Assembly (NCBI RefSeq): GCF_002263515.1
Contig: NZ_CP022752.1
Coordinates: forward strand, 434,001-498,000
DNA length: 64,000 bases
DNA from: Actinopolyspora erythraea
GTDB taxonomy: Bacteria > Actinomycetota > Actinomycetes > Mycobacteriales > Pseudonocardiaceae
Reading direction: 5' to 3'
The position numbers were made by a program, and so were the translations under genes. The notes under the pieces were generated by a model that did no database searches, had not been told where the DNA came from, and saw only the letters and a list, made by a program, of their open reading frames with translations. Numbering within the stretch: position 1 is the first letter of the stretch; every line of letters starts with the position of its first letter. Positions 23,661 through 32,772 of this stretch are shown piece after piece.

Positions 23661-25160
23661 GTGACGGTCGAGTTCTCCCGGCCCGGTCCTCCGGCCGCGG
23701 ACCGCGTGCACCACGACCGGGCCGCGGTGGGCAACGCCGTGGTGGCCGACGAGGCGATCGGGGTGCTGCGCGGCGCGCTGTCCGGAACGGCTCCGGTGGA
23801 CCGGTTGCTGCTCAGGGCGGCGGCGGGCGCCGGGAAGTCCTTCGTGCTGAAGAGGTTGGTGGCCGATGCCGTCGAGCATCCCGACTGCTCGCGGGTGGCG
23901 GTCATCGCCTTCACGAACAAGCAGGTCCATCCGCTCGCGGCTTCGCTCGGCGGGCTGCTGGGCCGGGAGCGGGTGTGCCTGTTCGTCGGCAGCGGCCGGG
24001 AGGAGGAGGTGCCGGAGGACGCGCGTTCGAGCTCGACGCTGGCCACCTCCGCGTCGGGGATCCCGCCCGAGTGCCGGGTGGTCGTCTCGACCTGTCACAA
24101 GCTGGGCGCGCCCGGTGAGCAGGACCGGCTGGGTGAGCACCTCGGTGCGGGGCACAACGGTGACGCGGTGTTCGACGTGCTGTTCGTCGACGAGGCGTGG
24201 CAGCTTCCGCACCACCTGTTCGACAGGGTCGCCAGGGCGGCCCCGATCACGGTCGGGGTAGGTGACGTCGGACAGCTCCCACCGCTGGAGGCGGGCGCGA
24301 ACCCGTGGCGGGGTGATCCGGGATTCAACCCTTACCGAGCTTGGCCGACCGACTTCGAGGGCGACGAGCGCACCTGGTCCGTCGAGCTTCCGGCGGTCTG
24401 GCGGCCGACGGCCGGGCACCTGGATTTGTGGCGGGCGTTCTACCCGCAGTGGAGCGAGCTCAACTGCGTGGCGGGTCCCGGCGACAGGGCGTTGGTCGCG
24501 GAGGGACTCGCGGGGGAGGCCGCCGAGGTGTGGCGGCAGGTCGGCACCGGGGTGCCGACGCTGCTGGAGGTGGCGGGGCTGCCCGAGCCGGAGGCGGCCG
24601 ACGTCGACCTGCCGCTGCTGCGGACAGCCGAGTCCATGTTGGACTCCCTGTTCTCCTCGGGCTTCGTCCTGGAACACGCGGAGTACGACGACAAGGGGAG
24701 TCCGACGGGGAGCACGGGCACGGCGCGTCCCGGTGACGGTTCCGGCGAGCCGCTGGTCGCGATCCTGGCGACGCGCAACCAGGCGGTGGACGACGCGACC
24801 GAGGTCGCCGAACGGCTGCGGGCGAGGTACTCGCTGCGCGAGACCGAGGTCGTGGCTTCCACGGTCGACTCGTGGCAGGGGCAGACGAACCGCCTCACGG
24901 TGGCGATTCATCCGCTCAGTGGGGCTTCTCGGCTCGACGAGTTCAACTCGGCCTTCGGCAGGCTCGCCGTCACCTGCACGCGCGCGACCCACGGGTTGCT
25001 GATGTTGACCAGGCCAGGCATCGACGAACTGCTCGACCAGGCCCCGGCCCGGCCGGGCACACCGCTCGGCGAGCCGGGCAACCGGCACCTGCCACGCCAG
25101 ACGCACCAGCGCATCCTCGCGACCTTCGCGCGCGGCACGCTCACCGTCGGGGGCGGTTAG
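23661..25160 (+). CDS. SF1-type DNA/RNA helicase partner
   Basis: A 499-residue P-loop protein from GTG at 23661. Motifs in order: AAGAGKSF (K59), ASTDC-like loop VVVSTCHKLG, DEAW at 177-180 (Walker B, VLFVDEAWQ), VGDVGQLPPL (motif III), a Q/R segment VELPAVWRPT, VASTVDSWQGQTNRL (motif V) and TCTRATHGLLML (motif VI). This is the Upf1/Dna2-like SF1 order. It is short of accessory domains, and the coupled nuclease-like gene could supply the missing nuclease, as in RecB-, Gabija- or Dna2-type pairs. It ends before a convergent fragment. Confidence 0.85.
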   Translation: MTVEFSRPGPPAADRVHHDRAAVGNAVVADEAIGVLRGALSGTAPVDRLLLRAAAGAGKSFVLKRLVADAVEHPDCSRVAVIAFTNKQVHPLAASLGGLLGRERVCLFVGSGREEEVPEDARSSSTLATSASGIPPECRVVVSTCHKLGAPGEQDRLGEHLGAGHNGDAVFDVLFVDEAWQLPHHLFDRVARAAPITVGVGDVGQLPPLEAGANPWRGDPGFNPYRAWPTDFEGDERTWSVELPAVWRPTAGHLDLWRAFYPQWSELNCVAGPGDRALVAEGLAGEAAEVWRQVGTGVPTLLEVAGLPEPEAADVDLPLLRTAESMLDSLFSSGFVLEHAEYDDKGSPTGSTGTARPGDGSGEPLVAILATRNQAVDDATEVAERLRARYSLRETEVVASTVDSWQGQTNRLTVAIHPLSGASRLDEFNSAFGRLAVTCTRATHGLLMLTRPGIDELLDQAPARPGTPLGEPGNRHLPRQTHQRILATFARGTLTVGGG

Positions 25161-25283
25161 CGGCACCGCGCGCCCGGGTCGTTTCCCCAGCGGCGCAGCA
25201 GCGGGCGGGAGAGTCCGGAGCGGGCGCACCCCGCACCGTTCGTGAGCCGGAGCGAGCGGAGCGAACCGCCGCCCCCGGCTCCG

Positions 25284-25496
25284 TCATCCCAGTGGCCGAG
25301 CCGCTCGTCCGCGTCCCCAGTAGAACGGCCCCGAGGTGGGACGTACTTCGACGTCCCAGCCGAGCCGGGTGAGGCGCTCCCGGAGCTCTCCGGGCTCGTG
25401 CGGAACCTTCGCCGCGCGGTGCTCCGTGCCGTCGCTCAACCGGCGGCGGATGGTCGACGACGCCTCGCCCTCGACCAGCTCGTCGGGATCCGTCAC
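25284..25496 (-). pseudogene. C-terminal remnant of a SAM-dependent methyltransferase
   Basis: About 65 residues on the minus strand (RRRLSDGTEHRAAKVPHEPG, then ERLTRLGWDVEVRPTSGPFY and WGRGR) match the usual last segment of class I methyltransferases (strand 6, LTRLGWD, strand 7, W/Y-GRG-R). The SAM-binding N-terminal part is missing; sequence upstream does not continue the fold. It is a truncated leftover at the island's right side. Confidence 0.6.
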
Positions 25497-25651
25497 CGCG
25501 CCGCGTGCCGCACCTCGGGGTAGGGCTGGACGGCCGTCGGAGTGCTCGCTTCCCCTCCGAGGCCGGCTCCAGCTCGGTTCCCGGCGCGGCCGTCTTCGCG
25601 GAGAGCTCCGTTGCCGGGCGGGTGTCGGTGCTTCGCGGTAGTTTCGCGAAC

Positions 25652-26086
25652 ATGGAACAGCGGATCAGCCTCGTCACTCTCGGGGTCGCCGACCTCTCGC
25701 GGGCCGAGGAGTTCTACGAGAGCTTGGGATGGCGGGGCCAGGCGCTGGAGGGGATCGTGTTCTTCCAGACGGGCTGCATGGCCTTCGCGCTCTGGGGCAG
25801 GGAAGAGCTCGCCGCCGACAGCGGTCTGGCCGGTGAGGGCGACGGCGGGTTCGGTGGGATCTGCCTCGCGCACAACGTCCGTCACCAGCACGAGGTCGAC
25901 GAGGTCATCGAGACCGCACGGCGGGCGGGAGCCACGGTGACCCGCCCACCCGCCGAGACGTTCTACGGCGGTTACGCCGGGGTGTTCACCGACCTCGACG
26001 GGCACGCCTGGGAGATCGCCTATAATCCCGGTTTCCCGATCGCCCCGGACGGTTCCGTCACCGTCCCCGACTTCGGCACCACGTAG
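25652..26086 (+). CDS. VOC-family (glyoxalase-like) protein
   Basis: A 144-residue protein from ATG at 25652. It has the paired beta-alpha-beta-beta-beta units of the vicinal oxygen chelate fold: RISLVTLGVADLSRAEEFYE at the start, FFQTGCMAFALWG, then a second unit with HNVRHQHEVDEVIETARRAG, and YAGVFTDLDGHAWEIAYNPG. Family members bind a metal and include glyoxalases, dioxygenases and antibiotic-resistance proteins; the substrate cannot be read from the sequence. Confidence 0.88.
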   Translation: MEQRISLVTLGVADLSRAEEFYESLGWRGQALEGIVFFQTGCMAFALWGREELAADSGLAGEGDGGFGGICLAHNVRHQHEVDEVIETARRAGATVTRPPAETFYGGYAGVFTDLDGHAWEIAYNPGFPIAPDGSVTVPDFGTT

Positions 26087-26140
26087 CCACCCGCCGCGAG
26101 CGGCCCGGTGGAAAGCCGCGCACGACCGGAGTGGGCCGAG

Positions 26141-27121
26141 TCACTCGCGGGGTTTGAGCCGCGCGTTGGGAAGTTCCGGCGCGGGCAGGGTTTCGGTCCA
26201 CCGCGCGGGGAACTCCCCGTACTGCCGGGATTCCCCGGAAGCCGGGTGCTCGCGTTCGTGCTGCCACCGCTCGCGGTAGGCCGCGATCTCCTCGTGGTCG
26301 CGTCCGACGAAGTTCCACCACATGACGATCCGTTCGCCGAGCGGCCGACCACCCAGCAGCAGCACTCGTGCCCACCCGTCCGCCGCCCGCAGCGTGAGCC
26401 GCCCGGGACCGGTGTCCTGGCAGACCAGCTCGCCCGCGCTCGCCTCGCCCCCTGCCACGATCACCTCGCCGGTGTCGACGAGCACACCGTGCTCGAAGTC
26501 GGGATCGATCTCCAGGTCCAGACTCCGCCCGGCCGACAGCGTGATCTCGGCGCCGAGCAGCGGTGTGTAGGTGGGCACCGGCGAGGTCCGGCCGAGCAGG
26601 CTGCCCAGGAACACCGACACGCGGGCCCCGTCCCGCTCCAGGACCGGCGGCGCGTAGTTGTCGAAGGCGGGTTCGGTGAAGCGGTGTCGTTCGGGCAGCG
26701 CCACCCACAGCTGTGCCCCGTGCAGCACGCGTGTGTCCGGTGTGGAATGCTCGGAGTGGGCGATACCGGGCCCGGCCGTCATCAGGTTCAGCTCACCGGG
26801 CCGCACCCGGGCGTGCGTGCCGAGGGTGTCGCGGTGCTCGACCTCGCCGCCGAACAGCCACGAGACGGTCTGCAGCCCGGTGTGCGGATGTCCGGGCACC
26901 CGCATGCCGCCGGTCGTGGAGACGTCGTCGGGGCCGTAGTGGTCCACGAAGCACCAGGCCCCGATCAGCGACCGCGCCCGTTGCGGCAGCGTGCGGCGCA
27001 CCGTCATCGCGCGTGGCCCGCCCAGCGGCACCTCGCGGGGACGCAGCACCCGCGCGCGTCCCGCCCGATCGTCGGCGCTGGTGCAGGTCAGCTCCTGCGG
27101 AGCCGTCTCCAGATTGCTCAT
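26141..27121 (-). CDS. pirin-family cupin protein
   Basis: A 326-residue bicupin. The N-terminal cupin holds the metal motif GHPHTGLQTVSWLF...HRDTLG (about residues 76-100) and PGELNLMTAGPGIAHSEHS, the diagnostic pirin block. The C-terminal cupin follows at about 185-290. Pirins are iron proteins; some bacterial ones act as quercetin dioxygenases or regulators. It stands alone, divergent from a GNAT gene, with ATG at 27121. Confidence 0.93.
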   Translation of the reverse strand: MSNLETAPQELTCTSADDRAGRARVLRPREVPLGGPRAMTVRRTLPQRARSLIGAWCFVDHYGPDDVSTTGGMRVPGHPHTGLQTVSWLFGGEVEHRDTLGTHARVRPGELNLMTAGPGIAHSEHSTPDTRVLHGAQLWVALPERHRFTEPAFDNYAPPVLERDGARVSVFLGSLLGRTSPVPTYTPLLGAEITLSAGRSLDLEIDPDFEHGVLVDTGEVIVAGGEASAGELVCQDTGPGRLTLRAADGWARVLLLGGRPLGERIVMWWNFVGRDHEEIAAYRERWQHEREHPASGESRQYGEFPARWTETLPAPELPNARLKPRE

Positions 27122-27186
27122 CGTCCCCTCGCGTCCCCTCGTGGCCTCGGGTAGTCCCTCCTGCGAGTGTGCGGCATAGTGGGTGA

Positions 27187-27546
27187 ATGGCCGAGGAGCA
27201 GCGCGACGCCGCCGCCGAGGACGCGCGGTCCGAGGTGTCGGTGACCGATGTGCCGCACTCCCACCGCTACGAGATCACCCTCGACGGTGTGACGGCGGGG
27301 TTCACCCGGTACGCGGATCGTGGGAACCAGCGGATATTCGTGCACACCGAGATCGACGATGCCTTCGCCGGGCGCGGCCTGGGCAGCCGGCTCATCTCGG
27401 AGGCGCTGCGCGCCACGCGTGCGTCGGGGAAGCGGGCGGTCGCGGTCTGCCCGTTCGTGGCCGAGTACCTCGACAGGCACCGCGAGTTCGACGACGTCCG
27501 GGACCCGGTCACCCCGGACGTGCTGGCCGCCGTGCGGTCGGAGTAG
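27187..27546 (+). CDS. small GNAT N-acetyltransferase (YjdJ-like)
   Basis: A 119-residue protein. The acetyl-CoA loop is visible in AFAGRGLGSRLISEALRATR (about residues 60-79; R/Q-x-x-G-x-G/A pattern) and the closing strand in VCPFVAEYLDRH. Its compactness and 'GFTRYADRGNQRIFVHTEID' core match the N-acetyltransferase YjdJ/DUF3-type group. Substrate unknown. It starts 65 bases from the divergent pirin gene. Confidence 0.85.
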   Translation: MAEEQRDAAAEDARSEVSVTDVPHSHRYEITLDGVTAGFTRYADRGNQRIFVHTEIDDAFAGRGLGSRLISEALRATRASGKRAVAVCPFVAEYLDRHREFDDVRDPVTPDVLAAVRSE

Positions 27547-27765
27547 CACCGAGATCGTTAGCCGCTGCGCAGTTTTCGTACGCGCGGCCTCTCCGCGATG
27601 ACCGGGGATTCTCCACGGTGACTGGGGCTCCGCTCGCCGCGCGGTTTCGAGGCCGATCGTCCCGCGCCGTCCGGCCTCCATGATCTTCATCGGCATCGTC
27701 CGCGTGCGCCATCCCGCCTACGCCCGTTCTTCACGTGCGCCCGCGATGACGAGGGAGGTTTTTCG

Positions 27766-28341
27766 ATGGCCGAGGACGACACCGGCCGGTTCGTGGTGGT
27801 GACCGGCGGCCCCGGCTCGGGCAAGACCACGTTGTTGGACGAGCTCGCGTGTCGTGGGGTGACCACCATGCCCGAGGCCGGTCGCGCCGTGATCCGTGAC
27901 CAGACTGCTGTCGGCGGCTCCGCGCTGCCCTGGGACGATCGTGCGCTGTTCGCCGAGCTGATGCTCTCCTGGGAGATGCGTTCCCACCACTGGGCGAGAC
28001 GGCGGCGGGGTCTCGTGCTCTTCGATCGTGGTGTTCCCGACGTGATCGGATACCTGCGACTCGCCGGAGCGGAGGTTCCGGAGCACGTTCACACCGCGGC
28101 CGGGAAGTTTCGCTACCACCGCCGGGTCTTCGTCGCTCCGCCCTGGCCGGAGATCTTCGAGCGGGACGAACAACGGCGGCAGGACCTCGCCGAGGCCGAA
28201 CGCACCCACGAGATGATGGTCGAGGTCTACACCCGACTCGGCTACGACCTGGTCACGCTTCCCCGCGCCGATCCGCCGGAGCGCGCCGCGTTCGTCCTCG
28301 AGGAGCTCGCCGCGACCACCCCCTCGAAGCCGGGTCGCTGA
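27766..28341 (+). CDS. AAA/kinase-like P-loop protein
   Basis: A 191-residue protein with Walker A GGPGSGKTT at residues about 14-22, a DRG signature (LVLFDRGVPDVIGYLRL) and a lid-like stretch with ERDEQRRQDLAEAERTHEMM. This is the AAA_28-type P-loop family (predicted ATPase/nucleoside-kinase-like, related to phosphotransferases such as NadR kinase domains). A good GGAGG lies ahead of the ATG. Substrate is unknown; no partner gene is coupled. Confidence 0.85.
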   Translation: MAEDDTGRFVVVTGGPGSGKTTLLDELACRGVTTMPEAGRAVIRDQTAVGGSALPWDDRALFAELMLSWEMRSHHWARRRRGLVLFDRGVPDVIGYLRLAGAEVPEHVHTAAGKFRYHRRVFVAPPWPEIFERDEQRRQDLAEAERTHEMMVEVYTRLGYDLVTLPRADPPERAAFVLEELAATTPSKPGR

Positions 28342-28459
28342 ACGGCCGACCGGCTCGGGCGTACCGGCGTCCGGACGTGGTCGTCCGCCGTCGAGCGGGG
28401 AGATCCTCACTTCGCGCCTGCCCGCGTGCGATCCCGGCGGTGCTTCTGCCATACTGTGC

Positions 28460-28475
28460 TAGACAGACCTGTCTA
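28460..28475. promoter_or_regulatory. TetR-type operator ahead of quinone oxidoreductase
   Basis: TAGACAGACCTGTCTA is an inverted repeat (7-bp arms, 2-bp centre) placed 20 bases before the start codon, overlapping the likely -10 region. TAGACAG/CTGTCTA boxes are typical of TetR-family operators. No tetR gene is adjacent, so the regulator would act from elsewhere. Confidence 0.65.
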
Positions 28476-28495
28476 CATAAACGAGGAGGCGCGCG

Positions 28496-29533
28496 ATGCG
28501 CGCTGTGCTGCTCACGGGTCACGGCGGCCCGGAGAGGCTCGAACACCGCGACGACGTGGCGACACCGGAGCCCGGGCCCGGGCAGCTGCTCGTGCGGGTC
28601 GGTGCCGGTGCCCTGAACAACACCGACATCTGGACCAGGGAAGGCGCCTACGGTCTGCCCGGCGCCCCGGAGGCTCTCGCGGGATGGCGCGGGCCGGTCT
28701 CGTTCCCACGGATTCAGGGCGGCGACGTGGCGGGAGTGGTCGAATCGGCCGGGGCCGGAGTGCCCGGCGATCGGATCGGGCGCCGGGTGCTGGTCGATCC
28801 GGCCGAGTACCGGGACGAGGGCCCCCACGCCCCGCCGGTCGGCCTGCTGGGCAGCGAATACGACGGCGGTTTCGCCGAGTACGTGCTCGTGGCCGATCGA
28901 CAGGCCCACGATGTGACGGACTCGCCGCTGTCGGACGAGGAGCTGGCCGCGCTGCCGATCGCCTACGGCACCGCGATGGGCATGCTCGAACGAGCCGGAG
29001 TCACCGGTGGGGAGAAGGTCCTGGTCACCGGAGCCTCCGGTGGGGTGGGGCTGGCCGTGGTCCAGCTGGCCGCCGCTCGCGGGGCGGAGGTGCTGGCCAT
29101 CACCAGCGGTGGCAAGGAAGAGGAGGTCCGCGCGGCCGGGGCGTGTCGAGTGGCGCTGCGGGGGTCCGCGGATCTCGTCGAGCGGATCGGGGACTTCGCG
29201 CCGGAGAAGGCGGACGCCGTGGCCGACGTCGTGGGCGGCCCGCAGCTCGGGCGCCTGCTGCCGCTGCTGCGGGACGACGGCCGCTGTGTCGTCGCCGGGG
29301 CCATCGCGCGGGCGGTGATCGAGTTCGACCTGCGCCGGTTGTACCTGCACAACCTCAGCCTGATCGGCTCCTCGATGCACACGCGCGCGCACTTCGCCGA
29401 GCTCGTGGCGGCGGCCCGTTCCGGCAGGCCGCGCCCGCGCGTCGCGGAGAGCTACTCGCTCGACGAGGTTCACCTGGCGCAGCGGCGCTTCCGGGAGGGC
29501 GATTACGTCGGCAAGATCGTCGTGGTGCCGTAG
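28496..29533 (+). CDS. zinc-type alcohol dehydrogenase-like / quinone oxidoreductase (MDR family)
   Basis: A 345-residue medium-chain dehydrogenase/reductase. It has the N-terminal GroES-like fold (PGPGQLLVRVGAGALNNTDI), the substrate-domain segment GGDVAGVVES, and a Rossmann motif VLVTGASGGVGLAVVQLAAA (about residues 175-194) for NADPH. No structural-zinc cysteine quartet is present, so it is of the quinone-oxidoreductase type. GAGGAGG gives the start at 28496. The operator at 28460 suggests inducible expression, for example by electrophiles or aromatic inducers. Confidence 0.92.
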   Translation: MRAVLLTGHGGPERLEHRDDVATPEPGPGQLLVRVGAGALNNTDIWTREGAYGLPGAPEALAGWRGPVSFPRIQGGDVAGVVESAGAGVPGDRIGRRVLVDPAEYRDEGPHAPPVGLLGSEYDGGFAEYVLVADRQAHDVTDSPLSDEELAALPIAYGTAMGMLERAGVTGGEKVLVTGASGGVGLAVVQLAAARGAEVLAITSGGKEEEVRAAGACRVALRGSADLVERIGDFAPEKADAVADVVGGPQLGRLLPLLRDDGRCVVAGAIARAVIEFDLRRLYLHNLSLIGSSMHTRAHFAELVAAARSGRPRPRVAESYSLDEVHLAQRRFREGDYVGKIVVVP

Positions 29534-29627
29534 CCGACAGCAGTGGGACCGCGTCGAGCCGGACGGGGCGTCGTGAGGCGGCCGTTTCGGCTCGGTCGGT
29601 TCGAGGTCGGGCGAGGCCGAAGGCCGC

Positions 29628-30140
29628 TCATTCCCCGACTTCGCCGTCGATCAGTTCGCGGACGACGTCGAGGTGTCCGAGGTGACGGGCGTACTCCTGC
29701 AGCAGGTGGAACAGGACCCGTTCCAGGCTCGCGGGCTGCTCCCCGTCCCAGGACTCGCCGGGCACGCCTAGGTCGGAGAGCTCGTGGGCCCGTATGATCT
29801 CGTTGCTGCGCGCCGCCTGCTCGTGCAGCTCCGCCACGAGCTCGGGCAGGCTCTCGTCGTCCGCGACGTACCAGCGCCCCGCCGACCTCTCCCGCCACGG
29901 TCGTTCGATGTGCTCTCCCCCGATCCGCCACACCAGCCACCGGCGTTCCACGTGAGTCAGGTGTTTGAGCAGCGTTATCGGGCTCCAGCCGGACGGCAGC
30001 CGACTGGAGCGCAGTTCGTCCTCCGGCAGTCCCCGCAGCTTGTCGACCAGCGCCGAGCGGAAGTAGTCGAGGTAGCCGACGAACACCTCCGTCCGCGACT
30101 CGCGGTGCTCGGTGGGTTCCGGGAAGGGCAGCTTCGTCAT
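29628..30140 (-). CDS. DinB-superfamily protein (DUF664)
   Basis: A 170-residue protein from ATG at 30140. It is an all-alpha DinB/YfiT-type bundle with SGWSPITLLKHLTHVERRWL (metal His in the second helix) and HLLQEYARHLGHLDVVRELI (the C-terminal His pair). Actinomycete members are thiol-dependent (mycothiol) S-transferases or related metalloenzymes. Single gene between oppositely oriented neighbours. Confidence 0.9.
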   Translation of the reverse strand: MTKLPFPEPTEHRESRTEVFVGYLDYFRSALVDKLRGLPEDELRSSRLPSGWSPITLLKHLTHVERRWLVWRIGGEHIERPWRERSAGRWYVADDESLPELVAELHEQAARSNEIIRAHELSDLGVPGESWDGEQPASLERVLFHLLQEYARHLGHLDVVRELIDGEVGE

Positions 30141-30235
30141 GCGGGAAGTCTCGCAGCGGACACCCTCTGAGTCCACTATGGAACAGGTTGTGCGGCGGAA
30201 CCGGGCGCCGCGCGGAGTCATCTAAGCTGTCCCGC

Positions 30236-30766
30236 GTGACCGACACGCGGACTTGGCGGTTGGAGGCGGCCACTCCTGATGCGGCCCCCGAGATACACGG
30301 TCTCCGCGAGCGGCTGGCGGACTGGCTGCACGAGAAGGGGATCCAGCAGTGGCCGCGCGGTGAGGTGACGCTCGACCGGATCGCGAGCGAGATCGAGCGC
30401 GCGGAGTGGCACTGCGTGCGACTGCCGGAGCTCGGCGTGGTCGCGGGGATGCGGGTGCTGTGGTCGGACCCCGACTTCTGGGGCGAGGACACCACGCCCG
30501 CCGTCTACGTCCACGGGCTCATGGTCGACCGCTCGATGGCCCGGACCGGCATGGGTACCTTCCTGCTGGAGAGCGCCGCCGACCTCGGCCGGGCCGCCGG
30601 GGTGGACACCCTCCGGCTCGACTGCGCCGAGTCCAACGACGTGCTGCGCTCGTACTACGCCGCCCACGGCTTCCGGGAGGTGGGCAGGCACGTGGTTCGC
30701 GGCCTGTTTCCCGTGACCCTGTTCGAGAGGCTGATCGACCGGAACGCCGCGACTTCGCCTCGGTAG
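30236..30766 (+). CDS. GNAT-family N-acetyltransferase
   Basis: A 176-residue acetyltransferase from GTG at 30236. The core reads YVHGLMVDRSMARTGMGTFL (beta4 and the acetyl-CoA pyrophosphate loop R-T-G-M-G) and DTLRLDCAESNDVLRSYYAA plus HGFREVGRH, the standard GNAT ending. A helix at the N-terminus (RERLADWLHEKGIQQWPRGE) forms the acceptor side. Acceptor unknown. Confidence 0.9.
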   Translation: MTDTRTWRLEAATPDAAPEIHGLRERLADWLHEKGIQQWPRGEVTLDRIASEIERAEWHCVRLPELGVVAGMRVLWSDPDFWGEDTTPAVYVHGLMVDRSMARTGMGTFLLESAADLGRAAGVDTLRLDCAESNDVLRSYYAAHGFREVGRHVVRGLFPVTLFERLIDRNAATSPR

Positions 30767-30823
30767 CGGAATCGGCGATCGCGGGGGCCGAAACACCGTG
30801 CGGAGGAGGTAGCGGGGTTTCCG

Positions 30824-31318
30824 CTACCGCCCCTCCCGTGCGGGGACCGCTACCGCTCGGTCCCGATGCCCGGTGGCGAGCCCTTCGACGTCGGCGCCGC
30901 GACCGTGTCCGGTCACCAGCTCCACGGCCGCACGGCGGAACCTCCCGGCCCGGCGGAAACCGCTGATCCGGATGTTCCAGGCGTCCGGGACCGAGATCTT
31001 CTGGAAGAATCTGAACACCCGGCCCTCCGTCGCGAGGTTCTTGTCGAGGCAGCGGATCCGCACCGGAGTGCTCATCGCTCCCACCAGACGCAGCGGCAGC
31101 ACGAAGGGCAGCACCACGAGCCGCACCACCAGCTCCAGCAGGATCGGGAGCATGATCAGAACCGCGAAGGCCAGTGCGACGACGAGGTCGGGCGGTTCAC
31201 TGATCCCCTCGACGAATCCCGTGCGCCCCAAGCTGTCCCGGAGACGGAGCCTGCGCCGCCACGGCAGCCACTGCCGTTTCGCTTCCCAGGTCGATCCGGA
31301 GGTGTCCACGAAACGCAT
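30824..31318 (-). CDS. hypothetical membrane-anchored protein
   Basis: A 164-residue protein from ATG at 31318. A polar N-terminus with a GSTWEAKRQWLPWRRRLR stretch precedes one long hydrophobic region (LVVALAFAVLIMLPILLELV plus VRLVVLPFVLPLRLVG), likely two helices in a hairpin, then a basic cytosolic tail. No family recognised. It lies divergently from the dehydratase gene. Confidence 0.7.
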   Translation of the reverse strand: MRFVDTSGSTWEAKRQWLPWRRRLRLRDSLGRTGFVEGISEPPDLVVALAFAVLIMLPILLELVVRLVVLPFVLPLRLVGAMSTPVRIRCLDKNLATEGRVFRFFQKISVPDAWNIRISGFRRAGRFRRAAVELVTGHGRGADVEGLATGHRDRAVAVPAREGR

Positions 31319-31555
31319 CGATCCACTTTCGGTGCAGTTCGCCGGTTCGATCCGCTTCCCGCGGCGGGGTGCGCCTCGGATGGCGCGGAGCTCGCGGAGC
31401 GGCACAGGAGTCGAGGAGGTGCCGCACGGGCGGTTTGCCATGCCGTGTCCGGGCCCGTGCGGGAGTCCCGGGGTTTCGTCCGGTTCCCGTGCTCCGTTCG
31501 CCGAGCTCCTCGGGCCGCTGCCTCGCGCCGCCGGAGCGCGAGGCAGGCTGGAACC

Positions 31556-32497
31556 GTGATCACTCATTCGGATGTCAGCGCGGCAAGGCGACGAATCTCG
31601 GACAGTGTCCGGCGCACCCCGCTCCTCGAACTGGATTCGGAGCTGGTCCCCGGAGTGGCGAGGACCTGGCTCAAGCTCGAACAGCTGCAGCACACCGGCT
31701 CGTTCAAGGCCAGGGGCGCGTTCAACCGGGTGGTCTCGGCCTTGGAGGAGGGCGGGATCGGCGAGTCCGGGGTGGTGGCCGCATCCGGCGGCAACGCGGG
31801 CATGGCCGTGGCCCACGCCGCCGCCCGGCACGGTGTCCCCGCGCGGGTCTACGTGCCGGAGAACGCCCCGGCGGTCAAGCGGGCGAAGCTGCGGGAACTG
31901 GGGGCGGAGGTCGTCGCGGTCGGCGAGCGGTACTCCGACGCCTACAGCGCGGCCGTCGAGGACGCCGAGCGGCACGGTGCCGCGTTCTGCCACGCCTACG
32001 ACCAGCCGGAGATGTGCGCGGGCAACGGCACGCTGGGCACGGAACTGTTCGAGCAGACCGGCGGCGAACTCGACACCGTGTTGCTGGCCGTCGGAGGTGG
32101 TGGGTTGATGGCGGGTGTCGCCGCCGCGCTCGAATCCCACGCGCGGGTGGTGGGGGTGGAACCGACCGGCATCCCGACGCTGCACACCGCGCTGGCCGAG
32201 GGCGGTCCCACCGACGTGACCGTCTCCGGTGTCGCCAAGGACTCGCTCGGCGCCACCCGGATCGGCGAGATCGCCCACGAGGTGGCGGGACGGACGGGAG
32301 TGCGGTCGGTGCTGGTCGACGACGAGCACATCGTCGCGGCCAGGCAGCACCTGTGGCAGCGCTACCGGATCGTCGTGGAACACGGCACGGCCGCCGCGCT
32401 GGCCGCGCTGCTCGCCGGGGCCTACCGTCCTGCCCAGGGTGAACGCCTCGCCGTGGTGCTGTGCGGCGCCAACACCGACCCCACCGACCTCGGCTGA
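31556..32497 (+). CDS. PLP-dependent threonine/serine dehydratase-like enzyme
   Basis: A 313-residue fold type II PLP enzyme from GTG at 31556. Motifs: HTGSFKARGAFN (K in residues about 50-53 forms the Schiff base), SGGNAGMAVAHAAA (phosphate-binding, N clamp), VGGGGLMAGVAAAL (glycine loop for PLP phosphate) and a C-terminal VVLCGANTDP. These match serine/threonine ammonia-lyases and hydroxy-amino-acid dehydratases. A second, unrelated paralogue sits at 62857-63834. No regulatory ACT domain is present. Confidence 0.88.
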   Translation: MITHSDVSAARRRISDSVRRTPLLELDSELVPGVARTWLKLEQLQHTGSFKARGAFNRVVSALEEGGIGESGVVAASGGNAGMAVAHAAARHGVPARVYVPENAPAVKRAKLRELGAEVVAVGERYSDAYSAAVEDAERHGAAFCHAYDQPEMCAGNGTLGTELFEQTGGELDTVLLAVGGGGLMAGVAAALESHARVVGVEPTGIPTLHTALAEGGPTDVTVSGVAKDSLGATRIGEIAHEVAGRTGVRSVLVDDEHIVAARQHLWQRYRIVVEHGTAAALAALLAGAYRPAQGERLAVVLCGANTDPTDLG

Positions 32498-32772
32498 AAG
32501 CTCGCCGCACCTCGAGGTCGCCCGCCAAATCGCCGCGGCAGTGCGGTGGTGCCGTGCCGGACTCCCACTACTCCCGCAGGCAGAGCTCCGACCATCTTCG
32601 CGGGCCGAACTCCTACCGCTCCCGCGGCCCGCACCGCCGCGGGTTCTCTCGTGGTGCTCTCGCGAGGAAGGCCCGACGTGGTGTAGTAACTACCCGATGT
32701 CGGGTCTCCCGCAGCGAGGGCCCGCGAGAGGTTCCGCCACGAAACCACGCACGACAACAGAGCCGAAAAGCG

